From assembly GCF_030381805.1 (NCBI RefSeq), contig NZ_JAUDRH010000002.1, forward strand, positions 186,001 through 250,000: 64,000 nucleotides of DNA. The letters run 5' to 3'. The notes below the pieces were generated by a model. The model made no database searches. It was given only the letters and a program-made list of their open reading frames with translations, and was not told the origin of the DNA. Below are positions 45,138 through 53,955 of this stretch, in pieces. The first letter of the stretch is position 1. Each line of letters starts with the position of its first letter. This stretch comes from Chlorogloeopsis sp. ULAP01 (lineage in GTDB: Bacteria > Cyanobacteriota > Cyanobacteriia > Cyanobacteriales > Nostocaceae). The position numbers and the translations under genes were made by a program.

Positions 45138-46046
45138 CTAACTGTAGTAATTGGTTAAACTAAAAAACAAAGGATATTACTAACAGAGTTAGTAGTTTTA
45201 GTTACAATCTCCCCAGGAACTTGTTAGCTAGTTTTTTGTAGCTACAAAATACGCTTGCATCTATAAATCAAGATAAAAACGAATGACAACAATTTTTCAT
45301 TTTTATCCTAGTAGCCACTTTATAACATCATTTTTCACTCAATTTTGTGCTGTAAATGATTTTTTTACAAAATGCCTGAGCTACTTTTGAGAAAAAGATT
45401 AATGATTTACAGTCAACAGTGATGGTTTTTCCGATTGCTGCAAATTAAATTTTCTCAACTTGTCTCATGAGTAAAATTAGCAAAATAAAAGCTCTTCTTT
45501 GATGGGTAGTTAATCCTAATAATTAGAAGTAAGGATTTCTACTTACATCTTGGCTGTAATTGAGTTTTGGAATACATGAGACTTAAAATTCAATTGGAGT
45601 TACTCTTGGCTAACATAGATAAGCGAAATAATTTTCTCCTTCTGTAGATATAAATAATGATTTATTTATGGTACGTAGGGGTAAACAATTTTCCCCTCTA
45701 TTTGGTTGAAATTTATCTCTAAATTGGCGCATTTTGCAAAAGATTCTCAATTGAATTAAAAAAAAGAAAATTAAACAAGATTATGAGTTTTATGAAAATA
45801 ATAGCAATTATTTGTTAGTGATAGCACTGCCATAAGAAGTATTTTTACGCAGTTACACTGTCTTGATTTGCCTCAGTTTAACGAAAATCTTGTTTATGTG
45901 ATAAAGACGGAAAAGTACACTTTGTAATTACCCTGTTGAGCGATCGCACCTCCTGAATAATAGATTTAGAGACTGAACGTTAGTACCTATTTCGACTCTA
46001 GCTGATGTCAAACACAAATGCAAGACTTTACTAATAATTTTTCCGA

Positions 46047-46060
46047 AGACTATATAGTCT
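46047..46060. promoter_or_regulatory. perfect 14-bp palindrome AGACTATATAGTCT
   Basis: A fully symmetric sequence in the gene-free region, 521 bases before the Mut7-C gene. It may be a dimeric-regulator site. Confidence 0.35.
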
Positions 46061-46367
46061 ACTGTTCTACAAAGCCTTCAAACTCAATGATAATAAACAT
46101 TTAAGAGTAAAATAGTTTCAATTCGCAAACCCTATACAAGCTAATTTAAAAGATAAAAATTCTCAATAATTATCTTTTTTGCAATAGTTTCGAGAAATTG
46201 CTGTAATAAGTATAAATACTGAGCAAGTCAGAGTAATAGAAGTAGGAAATTGTTAATTAACTATGCCCAAAAGCAAATTACAGCAAGCGTTCTAGGTGAA
46301 ATTACTTCCTTCCTCATTTTCCTGTTTAAAGCGAGAAGTATTCACAGACTCAAATTGTCGCTTTACA

Positions 46368-46383
46368 TAGCTGTTCACAGCTA
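46368..46383. promoter_or_regulatory. palindrome TAGCTGTTCACAGCTA
   Basis: Seven-base arms around TC, 198 bases before the Mut7-C start. It may be an operator or a small hairpin. Confidence 0.3.
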
Positions 46384-46580
46384 CACCAAGTTATTTTAGT
46401 CATTATCCGATAGCTTTACTATTAAGTTTCGGGTATGTTTCTCCAGATAAATAGTTAAAGTAAAGTGTGATCGCTGAGGATTTTTGTTTAAAGTTTCCAG
46501 TAGATATTGTGCTATCCCAGCTTGCTTTTATCTATGAAAGTTACAATGATTAAGATAGGATAAAATAATGATTTTTTGCT

Positions 46581-47324
46581 ATGGCTAGAGTAAATTTTAG
46601 CTTTTACGCAGAATTAAATGATTTTTTGCCAGCACATAAAAGAGATAGGAAAATTGAGCATTTTTTTGGAGAGAGAGGCTCAATTAAAGACATGATTGAA
46701 TCATTAGGTGTACCTCATCCAGAAGTTGATAGTATTGAAGTCAACGGAACATTAGTGGACTTTTCTTACATCGTTCAGGATGGAGATATCATCAATGTCT
46801 ATCCTATTTCCGCAGCAAAACAAAGACATATTTTGAGTTTAGTACGACCGACACCACTAAATGTGATTCGCTTTGTTTTAGATATTCACTTAGGAAAATT
46901 GGCATCATCTTTGCGATTGTTAGGTTTTGACACACTATATCGGAATGATTATGATGATGCAGAATTAGCTGAAATTTCCAGCACACAAACACGAATTCTT
47001 TTAACCCGTGACAGAGGTTTATTAATGCGGAGTGCGGTTGTATATGGCTATTACGTACGAAATACCGATCCGCAAAAACAAATTGTGGAAGTATTGCGAC
47101 GCTTTGATTTATTTGAATTGGTATCTCCTTTTCAAAGATGTCTGCGCTGTAATAGCCTATTACAACCAGTCACTAAACAAGCTATTATCGGACAGTTGCC
47201 AGAAAACATCCAACGGGAAATTGAGGAGTTTCATCGTTGTCAAGGCTGCGCTCAGATTTATTGGAAAGGCTCCCATTATCAGAGATTACAGCAATTTATT
47301 GATGGCGTACTTGCAGAATTTTAG
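46581..47324 (+). CDS. Mut7-C RNase domain protein with ubiquitin-like (ThiS/MoaD-type) N-terminus
   Basis: A 247-residue protein. Residues about 1-85 resemble the small ubiquitin-like Mut7-C partner domain (HPEVDSIEVNGTLVDFSYIV, QDGDIINVYPI). Residues about 90-240 are the Mut7-C domain, a PIN-like RNase (KLASSLRLLGFDTLYRNDYD; ILLTRDRGLLMR with acidic residues), which ends in a zinc ribbon (CLRCNSLLQPV and CQGCAQIYWKGSHY). The family may process RNA in translation quality control; the function is inferred only. ATG 46581 fits. Confidence 0.9.
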   Translation: MARVNFSFYAELNDFLPAHKRDRKIEHFFGERGSIKDMIESLGVPHPEVDSIEVNGTLVDFSYIVQDGDIINVYPISAAKQRHILSLVRPTPLNVIRFVLDIHLGKLASSLRLLGFDTLYRNDYDDAELAEISSTQTRILLTRDRGLLMRSAVVYGYYVRNTDPQKQIVEVLRRFDLFELVSPFQRCLRCNSLLQPVTKQAIIGQLPENIQREIEEFHRCQGCAQIYWKGSHYQRLQQFIDGVLAEF

Positions 47325-47429
47325 ACAACGTTGCATGAATGTTGTATATGACTTTATCAAACAAGAATTTTCTGGAATTCTTATTTATAGTTCAGCGATT
47401 CTGACTGTTTTGCTCTTGGATTCATTTTT

Positions 47430-47460
47430 GCCAGTGGGAAAGGGAAACCACTGGCTTTTT
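47430..47460 (+). terminator. rho-independent terminator after Mut7-C gene
   Basis: An 8-bp stem GCCAGTGG / CCACTGGC followed by TTTTT, 105 bases after the Mut7-C stop. Confidence 0.85.
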
Positions 47461-47472
47461 ATATTAATTTTG

Positions 47473-47556
47473 AATTTTGGAGCCACTGCGCCCTTGCGGA
47501 GCCAGTGCGCCCTTGCGGGTTAAGCGCGTTGAGTGCAAGTGGCGTGATTTTGGATT
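47473..47556 (+). repeat. dispersed repeat, copy 2
   Basis: Starts ATTTTGGAGCCACTGC and ends GTGGCGTGATTTTGGATT like the copy at 39396-39486; a short GGAGCCA(C/G)TGCGCCCTTGCGG unit is tandemly repeated inside (47479-47517). Confidence 0.75.
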
Positions 47557-47713
47557 AAAATTATTGATTAATTATGATGTCTTCTACTTACTTCTACTTA
47601 ATAGTGATATATGTTGCGTAAAAATTGTATTTAACTTTACAAGAAGCTGACTCTATGGAATTCTTAATTATAGTTCAGCAAGCCTCGTTGTTATCGCTTT
47701 CACTTTGCGCGTT

Positions 47714-47748
47714 GCCAGTGGTGTTTTTCCGCACTGGCTTTTTTTTGC
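47714..47748 (+). terminator. second rho-independent terminator-like hairpin
   Basis: A stem GCCAGTG / CACTGGC followed by eight T. It is the duplicate of the terminator at 47430 and has no obvious gene before it. Confidence 0.7.
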
Positions 47749-47876
47749 TCTTTTAAATCTAAATAGACAATTTTCTAAATTTATAAAATTTTTAGTCTGG
47801 AACTTTAATGATGGTTTTAAAAATTTTTGTGCCACATCAAACTTACATTTGAGATGAGAGATAAATCTAAAATGGT

Positions 47877-48824
47877 ATGACATTCATCTTGGCACTCGAT
47901 TTTGGTGGTACAAAATTAGCAGCAGCTTTAAGTAATGCGGGTTCTAGAGAGTGGTTGGGTTACAAACGCTGCCTGTCGCCTGCAAATACAAATGCTAGCA
48001 CTGACTTCAAGATTATGCGATCGCTCATCAAATCTTTACTCCAAGATAGGAAACCCGCCGCGATCGGTGTTAGCTTTGGCGGGCCTGTAAATGCAACTAC
48101 GGGTACAGTGAGATTATCACATCATGTTTGCGGATGGGAGAATATACCTTTGCAACACTTATTAGAACAGGAATATAGCGTTCCTGCTAGTATTGATAAT
48201 GATGCTAATGTAGCGGCTTTTGGTGAATGGCGTTACGGTGCAGGAAATGGCCACAATAGTTTATTTTACATTACCGTTAGCACTGGCGTTGGAGGTGGTT
48301 GGATACTCAACGCCAAACCTTGGCGGGGTGAGGAAGGTATGGCTGGCGAAATTGGACATATGGTTGTAGATCCTGCGGGGCCGATATGTTTGTGTGGGAA
48401 GCGGGGATGTGTGGAAAGGTTGGCGTCAGGGCCTTATTTGGCACAGGATGCGAGGGAGGAATTGCAGGGGTGTAGGGGAGAAAAAATTAGAAATTTGGTA
48501 GGTGGGAATTTGGAGTTAATTACGGGGAAGGTGGTGAGTGAGGCGGCGGCGCAAGGTGATCAGTTAGCACGGGAACTTTTAGAGCGATCGGCTTGGGCGT
48601 TAGGAGTGGGTATCGGCAATGTGGCGAATTTGATCAACCCGCAGCGGTTTGTTTTGGGTGGAAGCGTAACAAAGGCAGGAGAAAGATGGTGGCAAGTTAT
48701 TCGGGAAACGGCGCGAAAGACAGCGTTACCGGAAGTGAATTTTGAGATTGTGTCGGCGGCGTTGGGAGATGATGCGCCTTTGTGGGGTGCAGTAGCTTTG
48801 GCGGAAGATTTGTTGCAAAGATAG
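47877..48824 (+). CDS. ROK family sugar kinase / regulator-like protein
   Basis: A 315-residue ROK protein. ATG 47877 gives MTFILALDFGGTKLAAALSN, the phosphate-1 motif. Other parts: SIDNDANVAAFGEWRYGAGN with the catalytic Asp, TVSTGVGGGWILNAKPW, EIGHMVVDP and the complete zinc motif CLCGKRGCVERLASG, unlike the first ROK gene (12350). No N-terminal DNA-binding domain is present, so it is a kinase type, perhaps for glucose, fructose or N-acetylmannosamine. The 3' third is noticeably G-rich. It is a single gene. Confidence 0.9.
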   Translation: MTFILALDFGGTKLAAALSNAGSREWLGYKRCLSPANTNASTDFKIMRSLIKSLLQDRKPAAIGVSFGGPVNATTGTVRLSHHVCGWENIPLQHLLEQEYSVPASIDNDANVAAFGEWRYGAGNGHNSLFYITVSTGVGGGWILNAKPWRGEEGMAGEIGHMVVDPAGPICLCGKRGCVERLASGPYLAQDAREELQGCRGEKIRNLVGGNLELITGKVVSEAAAQGDQLARELLERSAWALGVGIGNVANLINPQRFVLGGSVTKAGERWWQVIRETARKTALPEVNFEIVSAALGDDAPLWGAVALAEDLLQR

Positions 48825-49091
48825 GGATAACACTCTATGTAAGTCTTAGCTAACCTAAATACTTCAAAACCCTTGGCTCATTGCTATTAATACCAATTCT
48901 CTAAAATCAGGCAACACATTCAAACATTGAAACCCAAACCAGATCTGACTTTCTTAATTACGTAGACACGCTTTACGCGGCTTCCCGGAGGGTCAGGGCG
49001 AATTGGTATAACATGGGTGCTTTAGGTAGCAGTCGTGGCAACAATTATAATTGATAAAACCTGGACAACTAAAAATCTTAGGCATGAAGCT

Positions 49092-51968
49092 GTGACAGAA
49101 ACTGGAAGCTACAAGGATACAGTAAATTTACCCAAAACTAACTTTGATATGCGGGCGAACGCAATCAAGCGTGAACCTGAAATTCAAAAGTTTTGGCAAG
49201 ACAATAAGATTTACGATCGCCTGTCCGAGAATAATCCAGGCGAATTATTTATACTGCATGATGGGCCACCCTACGCAAATGGCTCTTTGCATCTTGGTCA
49301 TGCTTTAAATAAAATTCTCAAAGATATTATTAACCGCTACCAACTGCTACGGGGGCGCAAAGTTCGCTATGTGCCTGGTTGGGACTGTCACGGCTTGCCT
49401 ATTGAATTGAAAGTTTTGCAGAACATGAAGTCTGCGGAACGGCAAAACTTGACAACTTTGCAACTACGGCAAAAAGCCAAAGAATTTGCTCTCAATGCAG
49501 TAGACGAACAACGGGAAAGCTTCAAAAGCTACGGAGTTTGGGGTGATTGGAATCATCCTTATTTGACGCTGGCACCGGAATACGAAGCGGCACAAATCGG
49601 TGTTTTCGGACAGATGGTGTTAAAAGGTTACATCTATCGTGGTTTGAAGCCTGTTCACTGGAGTCCTAGTTCTAAAACTGCTTTGGCAGAGGCAGAATTA
49701 GAATATCCAGAAGGACACACTTCTCGTAGTATCTATGCTGCTTTTGCCATTAACAGTCTTTCGGATGCAGCGAAGCCTTTGCTAGAACCATATCTTCACC
49801 AGTTGGGTGTAGCCATCTGGACGACAACACCTTGGACAATTCCAGGCAATTTGGCAGTGGCACTCAATCCACAACTCAACTATGCAGTTGTCGAAGTAAG
49901 TTCTCCACCAGAAAGTGTTAAGTTTAAATACCTAATCGTAGCTGCTGATTTGGTAGAACGACTGTCTACTACTCTGGAAACTGCATTAACCGTAAAAACC
50001 ACAGTCAAAGGAAAAGAATTAGAACATTCCACTTACCGACATTCCCTGTATGAGCGGGAAAGCCCAATCGTGATTGGCGGTGATTATGTAACTACTGAAT
50101 CAGGCACAGGGTTAGTACATACTGCACCAGGACATGGTCAAGAAGACTACATCGTTGGTCAACGTTACGATTTACCTATCTTGGCACCAGTTGATGACAA
50201 TGGTAACTTTACCGAAGAAGCAGGACAGTTTGCCGGGTTGAATGTGCTTGGGGATGGAAACCAGGCGGTAATTGATGCACTGTCTGAGGCTGGTTCCCTG
50301 CTTAAGGAAGAAGCCTATGTCCACAAATACCCTTATGATTGGCGGACAAAGAAACCGACAATTTTCCGAGCTACCGAACAGTGGTTTGCTTCTGTGGAAG
50401 GATTTCGCGAAGAAGCCCTCAAAGCGATCGCCTCGGTAAGATGGATTCCCGCTCAAGGTGAAAATCGAATCACACCAATGGTTGCCGATCGCTCTGATTG
50501 GTGTATATCCCGTCAGCGCAGTTGGGGTGTACCAATTCCGGTGTTTTACGACGAAGAAACTAAAGAGCCACTCCTGAATGAGGAAACAATTGCCCACGTG
50601 CAGGCGATCGTTGCTGAAAAAGGTTCTGATGCTTGGTGGGAACTTTCGGTTGAAGAATTATTGCCCGAAAAATACCGCAACAACGGCCGTACCTACCGTA
50701 AAGGCACAGATACAATGGACGTATGGTTTGATTCTGGCTCATCTTGGGCAGCTGTAATCAAGCAGCGTCCAGAATTACGCTACCCAGCAGATATATATTT
50801 AGAAGGCTCGGATCAGCATCGCGGTTGGTTTCAATCGAGTCTGCTCACCAGCGTCGCAGTCAACGGTATTGCACCCTACAATACAGTTTTGACTCATGGC
50901 TTCATTCTAGATGAACAAGGACGCAAGCAAAGTAAGTCCTTGGGAAATGTAGTTGATCCGAAAGTTGTAATTGGGGGCGGAAAAAACCAGAAAGAAGAAC
51001 CAGCTTATGGAGCAGACGTGTTGCGCTTGTGGGTTTCCTCGGTAGATTACACCTCGGATGTACCCTTGGGTAAAAACATCCTCAAGCAACTGACAGATAT
51101 CAGGAACAAAATTCGCAATACGGCGCGGTTCTTGTTGGGTAATTTGCACGATTTCGATCCCGAAAAAGATGCAATACCTTTCGAGGAATTACCAGAACTC
51201 GACAAATATATGTTGCACCGGATTACGGAAGTATTTCAGGAAGTGACTGAAGCCTTTGATAGCTTCCAATTCTCCCGCTTTTTCCAAACGGTGCAGAACT
51301 TCTGCGTTGTGGATTTATCCAACTTCTATTTGGATGTTGCTAAGGATAGGTTGTATATCAGTGCGCCCAATGCTTACCGTCGGCGTAGTTGTCAAACTGT
51401 GTTACAGATTGCTTTAGAAAATTTAGCAAAAGCGATCGCACCTGTGCTGTGTCATATGGCTGAAGATATCTGGCAGTATCTTCCCTACAAAACCCCTTAC
51501 AAATCGGTGTTTGAAGCGGGTTGGGTGCAGTTAGATTCCAAGTGGCAGAATCCAGAATTAGCAACTTTCTGGCAACAGTTACGAGAAATCCGCACTGACG
51601 TCAACAGGGTATTAGAGCAAGCAAGGGTAGAAAAAATGATTGGTTCTTCCCTAGAAGCGAAAGTCTTGCTATACATAGCTAATGAGCAGTTACGTACCTT
51701 TGTAAAAACACTGGATAGTACCAGTAATAATGGTATTGATAAACTCCGCTATCTTTTTATTACTTCCCAAGCAGAGATATTAGATACACCAGAAAAACTG
51801 CAAGGATTGAAGTACAGCTTGCAGACAGATGCATGGGGAATTGGTGTTGTAGAAGCAGAAGGACAAAAATGCGATCGCTGCTGGAACTACTCTACCCATG
51901 TGGGAGAGAATACAGAACATCCCTCAATTTGCGAACGTTGTGTTGCAGCATTAGCAGGAGAGTTTTAA
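49092..51968 (+). CDS. ileS: isoleucyl-tRNA synthetase
   Basis: A 958-residue class I synthetase. I choose GTG 49092 (TETGSYKDTVNLPKTNFDMR) since cyanobacterial relatives begin there; a GTG at 49035 would add 19 residues. The HIGH signature is GPPYANGSLHLGHALNK, the KMSKS loop reads KQSKSLGN. The CP1 editing domain is intact (TTTPWTIPGNLAVAL; TAPGHGQEDY). The tRNA-binding zinc finger at the C-terminus is C-x2-C (KCDRCWNY) and C-x2-C (ICERC). It charges tRNA-Ile and edits Val. A terminator follows at 51996. Confidence 0.97.
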   Translation: MTETGSYKDTVNLPKTNFDMRANAIKREPEIQKFWQDNKIYDRLSENNPGELFILHDGPPYANGSLHLGHALNKILKDIINRYQLLRGRKVRYVPGWDCHGLPIELKVLQNMKSAERQNLTTLQLRQKAKEFALNAVDEQRESFKSYGVWGDWNHPYLTLAPEYEAAQIGVFGQMVLKGYIYRGLKPVHWSPSSKTALAEAELEYPEGHTSRSIYAAFAINSLSDAAKPLLEPYLHQLGVAIWTTTPWTIPGNLAVALNPQLNYAVVEVSSPPESVKFKYLIVAADLVERLSTTLETALTVKTTVKGKELEHSTYRHSLYERESPIVIGGDYVTTESGTGLVHTAPGHGQEDYIVGQRYDLPILAPVDDNGNFTEEAGQFAGLNVLGDGNQAVIDALSEAGSLLKEEAYVHKYPYDWRTKKPTIFRATEQWFASVEGFREEALKAIASVRWIPAQGENRITPMVADRSDWCISRQRSWGVPIPVFYDEETKEPLLNEETIAHVQAIVAEKGSDAWWELSVEELLPEKYRNNGRTYRKGTDTMDVWFDSGSSWAAVIKQRPELRYPADIYLEGSDQHRGWFQSSLLTSVAVNGIAPYNTVLTHGFILDEQGRKQSKSLGNVVDPKVVIGGGKNQKEEPAYGADVLRLWVSSVDYTSDVPLGKNILKQLTDIRNKIRNTARFLLGNLHDFDPEKDAIPFEELPELDKYMLHRITEVFQEVTEAFDSFQFSRFFQTVQNFCVVDLSNFYLDVAKDRLYISAPNAYRRRSCQTVLQIALENLAKAIAPVLCHMAEDIWQYLPYKTPYKSVFEAGWVQLDSKWQNPELATFWQQLREIRTDVNRVLEQARVEKMIGSSLEAKVLLYIANEQLRTFVKTLDSTSNNGIDKLRYLFITSQAEILDTPEKLQGLKYSLQTDAWGIGVVEAEGQKCDRCWNYSTHVGENTEHPSICERCVAALAGEF

Positions 51969-51995
51969 CAGTTAACAGTTAGCAGTTTTAAAAGT

Positions 51996-52030
51996 AGGTG
52001 CGTTAGGCGATTTGTCTAACGCACCTTTTA
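51996..52030 (+). terminator. rho-independent terminator of ileS
   Basis: An 11-bp perfect stem AGGTGCGTTAG / CTAACGCACCT with a 9-base loop, then TTTTA. It starts 27 bases after the stop codon. Confidence 0.85.
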
Positions 52031-52093
52031 TAAGAAAAGAAAGCGATCGCTATCGCCGTATTGGGCAATAAATTCATCAACGGTGAGAACCAT
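52028..52093 (-). pseudogene. relic of a Uma2-like gene N-terminus
   Basis: ATG 52093 gives MVLTVDEFIAQYGDSDRF, the usual start of one Uma2 subgroup, and stops after 21 codons at TAA 52028. The rest of the gene is missing. Confidence 0.4.
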
Positions 52094-52140
52094 TGTGATT
52101 GTTCCTTAAAATAGAGCGATCGCCAATTCTTTGATAGTAA

Positions 52141-53739
52141 CTACAGAATAGCCGGAAGCCCTACCTGCTTTGGTTCAACAAAATTACCATCAAAACCGAT
52201 AGTTTTATTTTCTACTCTTCTAGCATCAGCCAAAGCTTTACGAAGTTCTGCACGTTCCATCTGATCCTCAATTCCACCCAACATATAAATAAGTAACTTA
52301 GCTGCTAAATCTCGCCCAGCAACCTGCACCCGTTTTTTACTTGGATCGTACAAAATGCCATACCAAATAGACTGGGGGAACTCCATGCTACTAAAACCAC
52401 CTTGTTGATCGAACTTCCGCAGTTTCTTAAAAATGTTGTCTAGATTAAATCCTTTGCGGAAAACCAAGATTCCTAAAGCTTGCGCTACAGCCACTTGACC
52501 GACAGGGCGGAAAAGCATATTTCCTTCGCCCCCATCTTTCTCAAAACTGAATCGCCGTAAGGCTGGTGTATCCTCATCTTCTAAAAGCTTATAACTCGGA
52601 AGACTTGCCAAATAATCAAAAAGCCTGTGAAACTCCCGTATTCCCTCCTCCAGTTCTTCATCCTCTGGGCGCATGGGAATTAGACCTTTATCTAAGGGTT
52701 TCCAGTGAGGAAATTTTTGCCCCAGGTATCGCTCAGACATATCTTTAAGTGCTTGCAGTGTCGTCAAAACTGTTGACTTGGCTGCAACTGTGGCACTATT
52801 CCAATTGACGCGAGGATTTCGGCTTTCTCGCTGTTCCAATAGTGAATGCGTGACGGCAATTTTTCTAGCAACAATAGAAAAACCATCATCTTCGTTGAGC
52901 TGGGCTAACTGACCTTTTGTTAAAGGTGCAGCCATCAGGTTGACGTGCACAAATATGGATCTTACGCGTCGTCTTGCCTGTTCGCGGGTTTCTCCTTTCT
53001 CTACTGCACAAATGAACTCAATACCAATTTTTTCTTTCGGTAAATTTTGCAGGTAGGCTGGTTGAAGATTATACTGCTCAATTAAATCAGCCTCGGTAAT
53101 AAATGTGTTGTCAGGAGATTTATCCTTTTTATAACGCTGGAGTTTGCCAGTTTTCAGCAATTCCATCAACCCTTGTACACCCATGAGGCGATGTTGTCCA
53201 TCCAGTGCATAAATGGTTACATCTTCCTCAGAAACGTTTAATAAACCGACTTTGCCTTCTTTGTCCAGAGGTATAAAGTTTGTGGTAGATTTTAAAGCTA
53301 TTCCTTGGCTATTCCACTCAGAAGCTTGGGAATTGTCCACCCACGGTTGATTTATCGCTACCAACACTGGTGGAAATTTGTGATTTTTACGACTTACTAA
53401 ATACTGAGCTAGCGGTAGTTGACGCGACCAATCAAGGGGGCGCTGCTGAATTTCGTCAATACTCTCGGCGTCAATCTCAACATTATCTGTCTGCGGATTA
53501 TATTTTTGCTGAAGTAGGGGTAAGGCAGATGCAAAGCGAACTCTACCCGCAAGCCATTCTAAGGTAACAGAGCCAACATAGGCCTCAGTACCGCCCATTT
53601 CTGTCTTTTGAACCAAAATCCGATCTTTCTGGTTCATGAACTTTTCTAGTAAAATAGCCAGCACCTGTTTATCCTTGTTTTCCCTTTCTAGGTACTCACT
53701 GGCAATATCAGCAGTTGGGTAGGCAGCACTTTCATCCAT
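52141..53739 (-). CDS. dndB: DNA phosphorothioation regulator DndB (DGQHR domain)
   Basis: A 532-residue protein of the DndB family. The family signature DGQHR is in VTIYALDGQHRLMGVQGLME (about residue 190), and a further conserved stretch FVHVNLMAAPLTKGQLAQLN follows. In other bacteria DndB represses the dnd operon and limits the frequency of phosphorothioate modification. It is divergent from dndC across 216 bases containing two palindromes (53775-53791, 53843-53857) that could be its operators. Length is somewhat above typical (about 360-400 for many DndB), with an N-terminal extension of roughly 40-60 residues. Confidence 0.88.
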   Translation of the reverse strand: MDESAAYPTADIASEYLERENKDKQVLAILLEKFMNQKDRILVQKTEMGGTEAYVGSVTLEWLAGRVRFASALPLLQQKYNPQTDNVEIDAESIDEIQQRPLDWSRQLPLAQYLVSRKNHKFPPVLVAINQPWVDNSQASEWNSQGIALKSTTNFIPLDKEGKVGLLNVSEEDVTIYALDGQHRLMGVQGLMELLKTGKLQRYKKDKSPDNTFITEADLIEQYNLQPAYLQNLPKEKIGIEFICAVEKGETREQARRRVRSIFVHVNLMAAPLTKGQLAQLNEDDGFSIVARKIAVTHSLLEQRESRNPRVNWNSATVAAKSTVLTTLQALKDMSERYLGQKFPHWKPLDKGLIPMRPEDEELEEGIREFHRLFDYLASLPSYKLLEDEDTPALRRFSFEKDGGEGNMLFRPVGQVAVAQALGILVFRKGFNLDNIFKKLRKFDQQGGFSSMEFPQSIWYGILYDPSKKRVQVAGRDLAAKLLIYMLGGIEDQMERAELRKALADARRVENKTIGFDGNFVEPKQVGLPAIL

Positions 53740-53774
53740 GTTAATTTTTAAAATTTTTAACTATAAATCAGGAT

Positions 53775-53791
53775 AATTCTCTAAGAGAATT
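53775..53791. promoter_or_regulatory. inverted repeat in dndB-dndC intergenic region
   Basis: AATTCTCT and AGAGAATT are perfect 8-bp arms around one A. It lies 36 bases upstream of the dndB start and is a candidate operator for DndB. Confidence 0.45.
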
Positions 53792-53842
53792 GATGCAGCG
53801 AGGAAAGTTTTTAAAAACCTTTAAGGATTACAATACTATGGT

Positions 53843-53857
53843 TGTACTTCCAGTACA
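53843..53857. promoter_or_regulatory. palindrome TGTACTTCCAGTACA
   Basis: Six-base arms around TCC, 99 bases before the dndC start and close to an AT-rich TATATAAA stretch that could be a -10 region. Confidence 0.4.
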
Positions 53858-53955
53858 TATATAAAGGGTGATAAATATTGCACCATCTTCTCTCTTTCTC
53901 GCTGACAGGAAGAGTTTAGGGATTGATTTACCTGTATTTACATAGGTAGGGAGAA

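Larger units (their letters stand above)
45138..46580. other. 1.4-kb AT-rich region without recognisable gene
   Basis: No ORF over about 40 codons with a good start is apparent. It contains a perfect 14-bp palindrome (46047-46060), a 7-bp-arm palindrome (46368-46383), one HIP1-type octamer near 45942, and many A/T runs. It separates two divergent genes. Such long gaps are rare elsewhere in the window and those present are filled with repeats, unlike this one. A non-coding RNA is possible, but I see no defined one. Confidence 0.6.
47325..47876. other. intergenic region with duplicated terminator segments
   Basis: Two similar segments (about 47374-47460 and 47656-47748) both contain GGAATTCTTA-TTATAGTTCAGC and end in a GCCAGTG hairpin with a T-run. 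Between them lies dispersed repeat copy 2 (47473-47556). Short frames here are not convincing genes. Confidence 0.6.

Noticed and set aside
47032..47523. 163-codon plus-strand ORF overlapping the Mut7-C gene
   Set aside because: It lies in another frame of a clear conserved gene and continues into the terminator and dispersed repeat; no family features.
53843..53857. LexA-type SOS box before dndC
   Set aside because: The palindrome contains GTAC on both sides, but the spacing (five bases) does not fit the cyanobacterial LexA consensus as I know it.
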